A model generated the notes under the pieces. The model was not told the origin of the DNA, did no database searches, and saw only the letters and a list, made by a program, of their open reading frames with translations. Of a stretch of DNA of 64,000 bases, positions 35,271-43,676 are shown one piece after another (within the stretch, counting starts at the first letter, position 1; every line of letters begins with the position of its first letter). Both the position numbers and the translations under genes were made by a program. This DNA is from Thiorhodococcus minor. GTDB lineage: Bacteria > Pseudomonadota > Gammaproteobacteria > Chromatiales > Chromatiaceae. The DNA lies in NCBI RefSeq assembly GCF_010820565.1, contig NZ_JAAIJQ010000009.1, positions 1 through 64,000 of the forward strand, written 5' to 3'.

Positions 35271-36347
35271 ATGGGCTGGGATTTCGAAAGGCTCGACGAG
35301 GTGTTTGCGATGCTCGGACAGACAGGCCGTCATCTACTGCTGCACGGGCTCCTCGGCTTGCTCTTGTCGCTGTTTCTTGCGGCCTGCGACAGCGGGGATG
35401 TCGCTGTCGAGGAAGTCACCATCTACACCTCGGTCGATCAGCATTTTTCCGAGCCCCTGTTTCGTCGTTTCGAGCAGGTCAGCGGGGTTAGGGTAAGGCC
35501 GGTCTACGACATCGAGGCGGCCAAGACCACAGGGCTCGTCAACCGGCTGATCGGCGAGTCCAAGCGGCCGCTGGCGGATGTGCTCTGGAACGGCGAAGTC
35601 TCGCAGATGCGACGCCTCGCCGAGCATGGCGTGCTTGCGATCTACCGCCCCAAGCGGCTGCCAGAGGGCGTGGCGCTCGGCCCGAAGGGGCGCTGGCTGG
35701 AGTTCGGCGGACGTGTGCGCGTCTTCATCATCAACCGGCAACGCCTCGGTAGTCGTCCGCCACCGACCTCGATCGTCGATCTGCTCGACCCGCGTTGGCA
35801 AGGCGGCGACATAGCTATCGCCTACCCGTTGTTCGGGACGACGGCGACCCATGCCGTGGCTCTCGCCGAGGTCTGGGGTGTGGCGCCGACGCTCGACTTC
35901 TTCTCGCAGCTCGAGCGGCGCGGTATCCGCTTCGTCGACGGCAATTCGGTCGTGCGCGATCTGGTGGTCTCGGCCAGGGCGGTCTTCGGTCTCACGGATA
36001 CGGACGACGCCTGCGGCGCGGTCGCCCGTGGAGAGCCCGTTTTCGCCACCTTCCCGGATCAAGGCGCCGAGGGGATGGGCGCCCTGGTCATCCCGAACAG
36101 TGTCGGTCTGATCGAGGGCGCACCGCATGAGGAGGCCGCGAAGCGTTTCATCGATTTCGTGATCGGGGAAGAGGCGACTGCGCTGCTGGCCCAGTCAGGC
36201 TGGCTCTATGTCAGCGGCAGACAGGTGGTTGCCGACCCCGATTGCCGCTTGCCCGCGCGCCTGAAGCGGATGTCCTTGCCTTCAGGGCTCGACGCCGAGG
36301 CCTTGGACAGGCTGCGTCGCGACCTGCGCGACGTCATCGTGCGCTAG
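35271..36347 (+). CDS. FbpA-like extracellular solute-binding lipoprotein (iron-type ABC importer)
   Basis: Up to 358 residues. A lipoprotein signal ends at C39 (LLLSLFLAACDSG lipobox). An internal ATG at 35310, with GAGGT upstream, would give a neater 26-residue signal and may be the true start. The mature part is a type II periplasmic binding protein opening VTIYTSVDQHFSEPLFRRFE, as in ferric-iron binding proteins, with ADVLWNGEVSQM and YPLFGTTATHAVALAE loops. The permease gene follows 9 bp downstream and then an ATPase gene. Fe(III) is the likely cargo, but related families carry other ions or aminoethylphosphonate. Confidence 0.82.
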   Translation: MGWDFERLDEVFAMLGQTGRHLLLHGLLGLLLSLFLAACDSGDVAVEEVTIYTSVDQHFSEPLFRRFEQVSGVRVRPVYDIEAAKTTGLVNRLIGESKRPLADVLWNGEVSQMRRLAEHGVLAIYRPKRLPEGVALGPKGRWLEFGGRVRVFIINRQRLGSRPPPTSIVDLLDPRWQGGDIAIAYPLFGTTATHAVALAEVWGVAPTLDFFSQLERRGIRFVDGNSVVRDLVVSARAVFGLTDTDDACGAVARGEPVFATFPDQGAEGMGALVIPNSVGLIEGAPHEEAAKRFIDFVIGEEATALLAQSGWLYVSGRQVVADPDCRLPARLKRMSLPSGLDAEALDRLRRDLRDVIVR

Positions 36348-36356
36348 GGACGGCCG

Positions 36357-37916
36357 ATGCCGCGCCGCTCGGCCGTGGTGAAGGGGCGGGCCGACTGGAG
36401 TTGGGTCCTCTCGGCGGCCTGTTGGCTGGTGCTTGGGTTGGGACCAGTCGTGGCGATTCTGGCCGCGCTCATCGTCGAGCCGGAGAGTTGGCTTCACGCC
36501 GGGCCCCTCAGCGCGCGGCGTTCATGGCTGTTCGTCAAATCGGCGCTCTTGGCTTTCTCGGTCGCCGGCGCCGCAAGCGTGATCGCCGCCGCCGCGGCTC
36601 ATTGGCTGCGCAGCCAGGGCGGTGCGCGCGCGCTGCTGCTCTGGCTGCCGCTTTCGTTGCTGACGGTTCCCCCCTACCTCCACGCCGCCGCTTGGATGGG
36701 CCTGGCCGATCATCTGGGGCTGCAGCTATCCGGCTGGATGGCGGTCTTCGTCATCGAGACCCTGACCTTCCTGCCTCTAGGGCTTGCGTTCGGGCTCGCC
36801 GGCTTTGCCATGACCGACCGGCAGCAGGTCGATGCGGGACGCGTCTTCGCCGACGATTGGCGGGTCTTCCATGCCATCGAGCTCCCGCAAGCCGCTCCGG
36901 CCATCGGCATCGGTGCGGCGCTGATCTTCATCCTGGCGATTGCCGATTACAGCGTGCCGGCGCTGATGCAGGTCGAGGTCTACGCGCTCGAGGCCTTCGT
37001 CGAATATAGCATCGCCGCCGAGAGCGCCGCCTCACTGCTGGTTGCCTTGCCCGTGCTCTTGCTGTGCGTGCTGTTGCTGGTGCTCGTGGCGGCGCCTATG
37101 CGGGCACTCGCGGTCAAGGTCTCCTTCCTGGCGCCTGCGCAACGTCCGAGAGCCCCTGCCTTGCATCGAGGCCTGCGACTGATGCGGTCGGGCGCTGTGA
37201 TGCTCTGCCTGGCGCAGGTGCTGGTACCCGTGGTGTCGCTGTTCTTGATGACGCCATTGGGCGACATTTGGGTAATTTGGTCGGTCAGCCTGCGAGAGAT
37301 CGGAAGCTCGCTCTCGACGTCCATGCTCGCTGCGTCGGTCTCCGTCTTACTCGGCTTGTTGCTAGCTCCACGGCTTGCCTCGACCGGATGGCTGGTCGCC
37401 GTGCTGCTGCCGCTCGCGGCGCCAGGCTCCTTGATCGGCACCGGGCTCATCGTGCTCTGGACCCTTCCCGGCCTCGCACTGGTCCACGGTACCGTCGTCA
37501 TGCCCGTGCTGGCCGACGTGGCGCGGTTCGCGCCGCTCGCGATCCTGATCCAGTACGTCCAGAGCAAGCGCACCGACCCGGGATTGATCGAGGCGGCGCG
37601 CCTCTATCGCGGCAATGGACCCGCGGTCTGGCTGAAGGTGCTGCTTCCCTTGAGGGCGCAGGGACTTGCGGCGGGCTTCTTCGTCGTTCTCGGTCTATCC
37701 ATGTCGGAGCTGACGGCCAACCTGCTCGTGGCGCCGCCTGGCGCGCAGTCGCTGATCGTCAAGATCTACGGTCTGCTGCACTATGGCGCTTCGCAGCAGG
37801 CCGCGGCCCTCTGCCTCTTCGTTCTCATCTTTTCCATGGCGTCGATGATCGGCCTTCTGCTGGCCCTGGGGAGGCTGCGCGCCGCGAACCTTTGGAGCGC
37901 GCATGGGCGAGACTGA
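36357..37916 (+). CDS. FbpB-like ABC permease, fused two-domain
   Basis: 519 residues with two six-helix permease halves in one chain, the layout of ferric-iron importers such as FbpB/SfuB. Each half has a cytoplasmic EAA-type loop for the ATPase: DAGRVFADDWRVFHAIELP in the first and EAARLYRGNGPAVWLKVLLP in the second. The last 14 bp overlap the ATPase gene, so translation is coupled. The three genes form one importer. Confidence 0.85.
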   Translation: MPRRSAVVKGRADWSWVLSAACWLVLGLGPVVAILAALIVEPESWLHAGPLSARRSWLFVKSALLAFSVAGAASVIAAAAAHWLRSQGGARALLLWLPLSLLTVPPYLHAAAWMGLADHLGLQLSGWMAVFVIETLTFLPLGLAFGLAGFAMTDRQQVDAGRVFADDWRVFHAIELPQAAPAIGIGAALIFILAIADYSVPALMQVEVYALEAFVEYSIAAESAASLLVALPVLLLCVLLLVLVAAPMRALAVKVSFLAPAQRPRAPALHRGLRLMRSGAVMLCLAQVLVPVVSLFLMTPLGDIWVIWSVSLREIGSSLSTSMLAASVSVLLGLLLAPRLASTGWLVAVLLPLAAPGSLIGTGLIVLWTLPGLALVHGTVVMPVLADVARFAPLAILIQYVQSKRTDPGLIEAARLYRGNGPAVWLKVLLPLRAQGLAAGFFVVLGLSMSELTANLLVAPPGAQSLIVKIYGLLHYGASQQAAALCLFVLIFSMASMIGLLLALGRLRAANLWSAHGRD

Positions 37917-38598
37917 CGGGATTGCGGTCGTCGGGATCTGCAAGAGGCTCGACGGACGATGGGTGCTCGATGGCGCGTCGCTGCACATCGGAGCCGGCGA
38001 GCGCTGCGTCCTGTCAGGCGCCTCGGGAACGGGCAAGACCACCCTGCTGCGTCTCATCGCCGGCTTGGAGGTCCCGGAATCCGGTTACATCGACATCGAC
38101 GGAGCCCGGGTGACGGGAGGCGAGCCATTCGTCGCGCCGCACAAACGCGGTCTGGGTGTGGTGCTCCAGCAGCCGACTCTGTGGCCGAGCATGACCGTGG
38201 CCGGCAACCTGGCGTTCGTCATGGGCCGCGCTCGGGACAGACAGCAGCGAATCCTCGCGCTGGCCGAGCGTATCGGATTCGCCGAGCTTCTCGGCAGGAG
38301 GCCGCAAACGCTTTCCGCGGGTCAGGCGCAACGTGTCGCACTCGGGCGGGCGCTCGCCGCGGAGCCCAGGTACCTGCTGCTCGACGAGCCGACGAGCAAC
38401 CTGGACGCCGAGGCGCGCGATCAACTGAATGCGGTCATTCTCGATCAGGTTGCGGAGCAGGGCGTGGGCCTGCTCTACATCAGTCACGACGAAATTAGCG
38501 CTGCCGCCATCGCCGGCAGAAGGCTGCTGTTGTCCGACAGAAGGATCACGGAAGTAGGGACGGCGCGCCTTGGGGGGCACGGGCTTGCGGGGCCATGA
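37903..38598 (+). CDS. FbpC-like ABC importer ATPase
   Basis: 231 residues, an importer ATPase with Walker A GASGTGKTT, signature LSAGQAQRVALGRAL, Walker B YLLLDEPTSNLD and the H-loop in LYISHDE. It lacks the C-terminal TOBE/regulatory domain of full-length FbpC proteins, so it is short for the family. It completes the binding protein-permease-ATPase set. Confidence 0.85.
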   Translation: MGETDGIAVVGICKRLDGRWVLDGASLHIGAGERCVLSGASGTGKTTLLRLIAGLEVPESGYIDIDGARVTGGEPFVAPHKRGLGVVLQQPTLWPSMTVAGNLAFVMGRARDRQQRILALAERIGFAELLGRRPQTLSAGQAQRVALGRALAAEPRYLLLDEPTSNLDAEARDQLNAVILDQVAEQGVGLLYISHDEISAAAIAGRRLLLSDRRITEVGTARLGGHGLAGP

Positions 38599-38666
38599 TC
38601 GGAGCCCGACCCCACCAGCGCTAGGCTGGGGCCAAGCTCCCATCTGAGCTGCGGACCGAGGCCTGC

Positions 38667-40043
38667 TCAGGCGCCTTGCCCCGGGCGCCTCGCCGGCTCC
38701 TTCATGGTCACCAGCTCTTCGGCGCTGCAGGGGTGGATGGCGACAGTGTTATCCAGATCGGCCTTGGTGGCGCCCATTTTGAGGGCGACGGCGAAGCCTT
38801 GAAGCATCTCGTCGACGCCGTCTCCGATGAGGTGGATACCCATGACACGCTCCTCGGGGCCTGTGCACACCAGTTTCATTGCGGTCTTGGCGCCGTGCGC
38901 GTTGAGCGCATAGCGCATGGGCGTGAAGCTGGTCTCGTAGACGGTCAGGGTGTCGCCGTAGCGCTCGCGGGCCTCCGACTCGGTGAGGCCGACTTTGCCG
39001 ATCGGCGGGTGGGCGAAGACGACGGTCGGGATGTTCTCGTAGTCCAGCTTGGAGTCCGGCTTGCCGTTGAACAGCCGCTCGGCGAGACGGCGTCCGGCGG
39101 CGATGGCGACCGGGGTCAGCGGGTCGCGTCCGGTGATGTCGCCGAGCGCGTAGATGCCTTCCACGTTGGTGCACTGGTAGGCGTCCGTCGGGATGATGCC
39201 GTTGCGCTCGACCTCCACGCCCGCCGCCTCCAGGTCGAGGTCGCGGGTGTTGGGCGCCCGCCCTACGGCCCAGATGACCTGATCGAAGCCGCTCAGGCGC
39301 TGGCCGTCGCTTGCGAGCATGGTGATTCCGGATGCCTCGCGCTCCAGCCCTGCTACCTCAAACTCCAGATGGACCTGAATGCCCTCGGCCTCCATGTTCT
39401 CCTTGAGGGTCTCGCTGATCAAGGGGTCGAATTGCCAGAGCACCCGGTCCTCGAGGGCGACGGTGGTCACTTCGGTCCCGAAGGATCTGAGCACGCCCGC
39501 CAGCTCCACGCCAATGTAGCCGCCGCCGATGATGGCGACGCGCTTGGGCTGTTCTTCAAGCGCAAAGAAGCCGTCGGAGGTGATGCCCAGCTCGTGGCCA
39601 GGCATGCGGGGCACGATGGGCCGGCCGCCGGTCGCGATGACGATATGGTCGGCGCCGTAGTGCTGGTCGCCGACCGCGATGGTGCGTGCATCGACGAAAC
39701 GGGCGAAGCCGTGGATGCGGGTGATCCCGAGCCGGTCGGCATAGCCGTCCCAGTAGTCGTTGATATTGGCGACATAGCGGTTGCGCCCCTCGACGAGCTT
39801 CTTCCAATCGAGCCCGCCGCCGCTGGCGTGGACGCCGAAGTCCGGCGCGTCCTTCACAGCGTCCGCCAGGTGGGCGCCGTACCACATCACCTTTTTCGGC
39901 ACGCAGCCTGCGTTGACGCAGGTCCCGCCCAGCTTGGCGCCCTCGACGATGGCGACGCGCTTGCCGAACTGGGCCGCCTTTTCGGCGATGGCCAAGCCGC
40001 CGCTGCCGCCACCGATGGCAATCAAGTCGAAATGCTGACTCAT
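38667..40043 (-). CDS. garB: Glutathione amide reductase (glutathione reductase family)
   Basis: A 458-residue FAD flavoprotein. The redox disulfide is in [16 protein letters not shown] and the catalytic His in [10 protein letters not shown]. It directly follows a peroxiredoxin-glutaredoxin gene, as garB follows garA in Chromatium gracile, where the reductase uses NADH to recycle glutathione amide. The dinucleotide loop after [20 protein letters not shown] reads [13 protein letters not shown]. In Escherichia coli GR the matching loop holds the two arginines that bind the NADPH phosphate; both are missing here and acidic residues take their place. That supports NADH use. GAGAGG precedes the ATG at 40043. 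Confidence 0.88.
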   Translation of the reverse strand: MSQHFDLIAIGGGSGGLAIAEKAAQFGKRVAIVEGAKLGGTCVNAGCVPKKVMWYGAHLADAVKDAPDFGVHASGGGLDWKKLVEGRNRYVANINDYWDGYADRLGITRIHGFARFVDARTIAVGDQHYGADHIVIATGGRPIVPRMPGHELGITSDGFFALEEQPKRVAIIGGGYIGVELAGVLRSFGTEVTTVALEDRVLWQFDPLISETLKENMEAEGIQVHLEFEVAGLEREASGITMLASDGQRLSGFDQVIWAVGRAPNTRDLDLEAAGVEVERNGIIPTDAYQCTNVEGIYALGDITGRDPLTPVAIAAGRRLAERLFNGKPDSKLDYENIPTVVFAHPPIGKVGLTESEARERYGDTLTVYETSFTPMRYALNAHGAKTAMKLVCTGPEERVMGIHLIGDGVDEMLQGFAVALKMGATKADLDNTVAIHPCSAEELVTMKEPARRPGQGA

Positions 40044-40165
40044 GGTATTCAACCTCTCATTCCTCTGATCCGCAGCCGACTCCGCCGATAGATCGGCCGA
40101 GCCGCTTGCGCGCTTGGTCTCGATCGCATGCTGCTCCAAGGCCTAGCCCCCATGCCCCAAGCGAA

Positions 40166-40200
40166 GACGCCCTCCGCCCTGGATCAGGGGGGAGGGCGCC
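40166..40200 (-). terminator. Hairpin between garA and garB
   Basis: A 15-bp stem with one or two mismatches (GACGCCCTCC near 40166 with GGAGGGCGCC ending at 40200) lies 3' of garA and 5' of garB. No T-run is present. It could lower garB expression by partial termination or protect the garA message. Confidence 0.4.
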
Positions 40201-40231
40201 GCTGTGTCAGGACCGCCCTGACGATCCGCGA

Positions 40232-40966
40232 TTAGCGCTCGGCGACCCAGGCGACGACCGCGTCCGACCCTCCGATCAGCTTACCGTTGACAAAGACCTG
40301 CGGAACCGTCTTGGCGCCGGTCATGGCGCGCAGCCCCTGCTCGGTGTAGTCCTTGTTGAGGACCAGCTCCTCGAAGTGGATCCCCGCGTTGCGCAGCGCC
40401 TCCTTCGCCTTGACGCAGAAGGGGCAGCCGTCGCGGCTCAGGACCGACACGTCCATCGGCTTGGGTGCCTCGGGGGCGATGTAGGCCAGCATGGTGTCGG
40501 CGTCGGAGACCTCGTAGGGGTCGCCTTCGACCTCGGGCTCGATGAACATCTTCTCGACGACACCGTCCTTCACCAGCATGGAGTAGCGCCAGGAGCGCTT
40601 GCCGAAGCCGAGAGCGTCCTTGTCGACCAGCATCCCCATGCCGGCGGTGAAGTCGCCGTTGCCGTCCGGAATGAAGGTGACATTGTCGGCGTTCTGCGTC
40701 TCCTTCCACTCGTTCATGACGAAGGTGTCGTTGACCGACATACAGACGACCTCGTCGACGCCGTGCTCCTTGAAAGTGGCCGCCAGTTGGTTGTAGCGCG
40801 GCACGTGCGAGGAGGAGCAGGTCGGGGTGAAGGCGCCCGGGAGCGAGAAGACGACGACGGTCTTGCCGGCGAAGAGCTCATCCGTGGTGACATCGACCCA
40901 CTCGTGGCCCTTGCGGGTGTGGAAAGTGACGTTGGGAACGCGGCTTCCAGTACGGTCTTCAAACAT
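40232..40966 (-). CDS. garA: Chimeric peroxiredoxin-glutaredoxin, glutathione-amide-dependent peroxidase
   Basis: 244 residues. Residues 1-160 are a Prx5-type peroxiredoxin with the peroxidatic C50 ([12 protein letters not shown]). Residues about 172-244 are a glutaredoxin with CPFC ([15 protein letters not shown]) and the [14 protein letters not shown] glutathione-binding loop. It reduces peroxides with reducing power from glutathione (amide), recycled by the downstream reductase. The Chromatium gracile garA product has the same two-domain plan and a 27.5-kDa size, matching this length. A palindrome further upstream may bind a redox regulator. Confidence 0.9.
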   Translation of the reverse strand: MFEDRTGSRVPNVTFHTRKGHEWVDVTTDELFAGKTVVVFSLPGAFTPTCSSSHVPRYNQLAATFKEHGVDEVVCMSVNDTFVMNEWKETQNADNVTFIPDGNGDFTAGMGMLVDKDALGFGKRSWRYSMLVKDGVVEKMFIEPEVEGDPYEVSDADTMLAYIAPEAPKPMDVSVLSRDGCPFCVKAKEALRNAGIHFEELVLNKDYTEQGLRAMTGAKTVPQVFVNGKLIGGSDAVVAWVAER

Positions 40967-41094
40967 TGGTCAGACTCCGTGTATTGCGTGTCGTGGTTCG
41001 ACGTTTGGTTGTGGAGCACTTGCTCGCCGCTCGTTGCGGCTTGCTTGGGTGTAGATTACGGCGGCCAATTCCATCTGTGAAATGGATTATTGGT

Positions 41095-41118
41095 ATCGTT
41101 ATGATTGGTTATAGCGAT
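41095..41118. promoter_or_regulatory. Imperfect palindrome upstream of garA
   Basis: The end parts ATCGTTAT and ATAGCGAT form an imperfect inverted repeat with an 8-bp centre, about 130 bp before the garA start. The ATAG/CTAT-like half-sites recall OxyR or another LysR-type operator. OxyR control of a peroxidase gene would make sense, but a single imperfect site is weak evidence. Confidence 0.3.
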
Positions 41119-41303
41119 GATTTCCGAGGCGCCCTATTTTGCCACGGCAGATGCGGCCTTTGTGTGGCGAATCAACCCATCGTCGAGGGCAGTCGTCGAG
41201 AGGGCGGCGTACCCCCGCTGGACAGAGCCTTGCGTCGGCGGGGTGCGGAGTCGGGTCCGTCGGCCGCTGAGAGCCGCTCTTGGGCGTGAGCTCCGGATGG
41301 GTC

Positions 41304-41495
41304 GTTAGAAGCATGCCTATCCGGTTGCTACCCAACGATTCCATGCTAGTTGTGTTTTCGAGCCGAAAGTGCGGCACAAGCCACTTCCGCGAGCCGTCAG
41401 CCCCCTGGATCGGCGAGTGCATGAGAAAAATCGGCCGCATTGCGGGACCCGCGGCATGGTGTGGGAGGCAACCGGATAGGCACGGTTAGAAGCAT
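41304..41495. mobile_element. MITE-like element with inverted and direct flanking repeats
   Basis: Perfect 14-bp inverted repeats, GCCTATCCGGTTGC (41315-41328) and GCAACCGGATAGGC (41468-41481), enclose about 140 bp without a credible gene. Outside them an 11-bp direct repeat GTTAGAAGCAT occurs at 41304-41314 and at 41485-41495, like a target duplication. It lies between garA and the sulfur globule gene. No transposase is present. Confidence 0.55.
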
Positions 41496-41764
41496 ATCGC
41501 CATATAAGGATATATTGATTAGGGTCAAAGCCATTCCGGCGCTTCCGGCCTAAGTTATGGCGCTGCGGTCATCGCTCCGAGCGAGCGTGACGGCAGCTTG
41601 CGGAGCCCGTCTTCACGACCACCGCGATTGCGGCCAGCGTCCCGAGAGCGCGGAAGTCGTGGATGCATCCGAGGATGCGGACTCCCATCTTGCGCGGACA
41701 CCGAGCCCCGCGCTCGCGCGTCCGCTGCGCTCTCAAGAGACAGTCTGAAAGCGAGGACAAGACG

Positions 41765-42076
41765 ATGACGATGAAGCCGCTGGTATTGGCAGCGACCATT
41801 GCCGGTCTCTCGACGCTGGGCGCCACGCCCGCGAATGCCTTCTGGGGCTGGGGACCCTTCGACTGGTTCACGCCTTGGGGTGGCGGACCCTGGGGCGGCG
41901 GTCCTTGGGGAGGCCCCGGCTACGGTTACGGGCCCTATGGCGGCTATGGCTGGGGCGGCCCGGTCTATGGCTATCCTGGGCTGGTCTATCCGGGGTACGC
42001 CTATCCAGCCTATGGCTATCCAGCCTATGGCTATCCCGCCGTAACCGCGCCTCAGAGCACGACTTCTTCCAAATAA
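41765..42076 (+). CDS. Sulfur globule protein, SgpA/SgpB (CV1/CV2)-like
   Basis: 103 residues. A signal peptide (about 1-25, LVLAATIAGLSTLGATPANA) leads to a low-complexity mature part. It opens FWGWGPFDWF and continues with GGGPWGG units and then YGYPAYGYPA units, very rich in Gly, Tyr, Pro and Trp. This is the make-up of the envelope proteins that coat periplasmic sulfur globules in purple sulfur bacteria such as Allochromatium vinosum. The ATG at 41765 has AGGA upstream. The gene stands alone, as sgp genes often do. It is the clearest lineage marker in the window. Which of SgpA, B or C it equals cannot be settled by eye. Confidence 0.82.
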   Translation: MTMKPLVLAATIAGLSTLGATPANAFWGWGPFDWFTPWGGGPWGGGPWGGPGYGYGPYGGYGWGGPVYGYPGLVYPGYAYPAYGYPAYGYPAVTAPQSTTSSK

Positions 42077-42469
42077 GGCGATTGCCGGAAATTCTTATAC
42101 CGGGTGGCGCCGGATTGAGGTCCGCCTTCACGGAGCGCCGACAGGAGCATCGCTGGGCGATGTGACTGGCGGGGCGACACAGAAGGCGGGCGTCAAGACA
42201 AGCCAGATGGTATGGGAATTGACAGAAATCGCCTAAGCTCGCGACGCGCGAGTCCCTCGCGTCGTCCTGCTCGGGCCGAAGCGCGACCCCGCTTGCGGCC
42301 CGAGCCCGGCCAAAGCCCGCCGGAGCCCGACGAGCTGCGCGCCTTGATCATCGCAGCTAGGCCGTCTTAGCCGCTTTCACCAGCCGATCCAGCGAAGCGC
42401 CCAGAGGCGATTCTTGCAGCCCTTGCGGCGCCCGCGAGACAGTGCGCTCGGGTGAGCGCTTCCGGGCAT
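42077..42469. other. Intergenic, no gene supported
   Basis: The region between the sulfur globule gene and the glk promoter is GC-rich, with many short inverted segments but no frame with gene features. A strong sgp terminator is not obvious. Confidence 0.4.
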
Positions 42470-42499
42470 TTCACCGCTCATCCCTCAACTTGCTATTAT
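42470..42499 (+). promoter_or_regulatory. Putative glk promoter
   Basis: TTCACC (42470-42475) and TATTAT (42494-42499) are separated by 18 bp, a fair sigma-70 match about 80 bp before the glk start. Confidence 0.4.
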
Positions 42500-42579
42500 C
42501 CCCCGCCGGATTCGCTGCCCGATCCTAGCCAGGCGAGGGCGGGCTAATGCTCGCCATGTAGAGACTCGGAGACACGATT

Positions 42580-43560
42580 ATGCGTTTGTTGGTGGGTGAC
42601 ATCGGAGGAACCAAGACAGCACTCGGTGTCGCGGATACGGACGGCGAGCAGGTTAATCTCTCCGAGCCCAAGCGTTATCCCAGCGCAGCCTTCGCGACTT
42701 TCGACCAGATCGTGCAGCGCTACCTGAACGAGACCGGGGTCACTTGTCGTTTCGCAGCCTTTGCGGTCGCCGGGCCGGTGCAAGATCGCCGCTCGGAGAC
42801 CACCAATCTGCCTTGGGCGCTGGATGCCGATGCCTTGGAGCTGACCTTCGGCTTTTCCGGGGTGGACCTACTGAACGACCTCGAGGCCGTTGCCTGGGGA
42901 GTTCCCGCGCTCGGGACACAGGACATCGCCGAGATTCATCCGGGCGATGCCTTGAGTCAAGGCAATGCCTGTGTGGTGGCGGCGGGCACTGGGCTGGGGC
43001 AGGCGGGGCTGTTTTGGGATGGCGTCGCTCATCACGCCTTCGCGACCGAGGGTGGGCACACGGATTTCGCGCCCGTCGACGAGCTGGAGTTCGCCCTGCT
43101 GACGTATCTCAAACGACGTTACGGACGCGTGAGCTGGGAGCGCCTCGTCTCCGGTCCGGGCATTGCCAACATCTACGAGTTCTTGCTCGAGCGTCATGGG
43201 GCCGCTCAGCCGGACTGGATACGCCAGGCGATCGATGAGGGAGGGGATACCGCGGCGGCCGTGGCTCAGGCCGCCGCCGATGCGCGCTGCCCAGTGTGCG
43301 CCGAGACCATGGACCTCTTCATGCGGCTCTACGGGCGGGAAGCGGGCAATACCGCACTCAAGCACATGGCGCTCGGGGGGGTCTATCTGGGCGGCGGAAT
43401 CGCGCTCAAGAATCTTGCTCTGGTCCGTAAAGGTGGGTTTTTGGAGGGCTTTTTCGATAAGGGCCGAATGGGCTCGCTGATGCGGCGCATGCCGGTCAGG
43501 GTGATCCTGCAGCCGCATACGCCCCTGCTTGGCGCAGCGCGATTCATGGCGTCTCAGTAG
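42580..43560 (+). CDS. glk: Glucokinase
   Basis: 326 residues, the ROK-independent proteobacterial Glk type, which phosphorylates glucose with ATP. GDIGGTKTALGVAD is the phosphate-1 motif, FAVAGPVQ and NDLEAVAWG are substrate-side motifs, and VVAAGTGLGQA is the second phosphate motif. ATEGGHTDFAP holds the sugar-binding Glu-His region. GVYLGGGIALKNL is near the end. Length matches the family. CGGAGA lies a short way before the ATG. It is a single gene with its own promoter. Confidence 0.92.
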   Translation: MRLLVGDIGGTKTALGVADTDGEQVNLSEPKRYPSAAFATFDQIVQRYLNETGVTCRFAAFAVAGPVQDRRSETTNLPWALDADALELTFGFSGVDLLNDLEAVAWGVPALGTQDIAEIHPGDALSQGNACVVAAGTGLGQAGLFWDGVAHHAFATEGGHTDFAPVDELEFALLTYLKRRYGRVSWERLVSGPGIANIYEFLLERHGAAQPDWIRQAIDEGGDTAAAVAQAAADARCPVCAETMDLFMRLYGREAGNTALKHMALGGVYLGGGIALKNLALVRKGGFLEGFFDKGRMGSLMRRMPVRVILQPHTPLLGAARFMASQ

Positions 43561-43676
43561 ATCGGCCGGCCTCGGGTCGGCCAGCATCGCGGACCTATCC
43601 AGGCCAGGGTCGGTCGCGGCTGCCCCCGCCCTGGGCTAAACTGCGGGGACGCTATGACATCAGCTAGGGCGTTTGC

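Noticed and set aside
38676-40091. Plus-strand open frame of about 470 codons opposite garB
   Set aside because: garB has all catalytic motifs on the other strand; the antisense product has no recognisable feature or ribosome site.
41099-41440. Minus-strand frame of 113 codons upstream of garA
   Set aside because: It runs across the palindrome and one end of the MITE-like element, has no ribosome site and no protein features.
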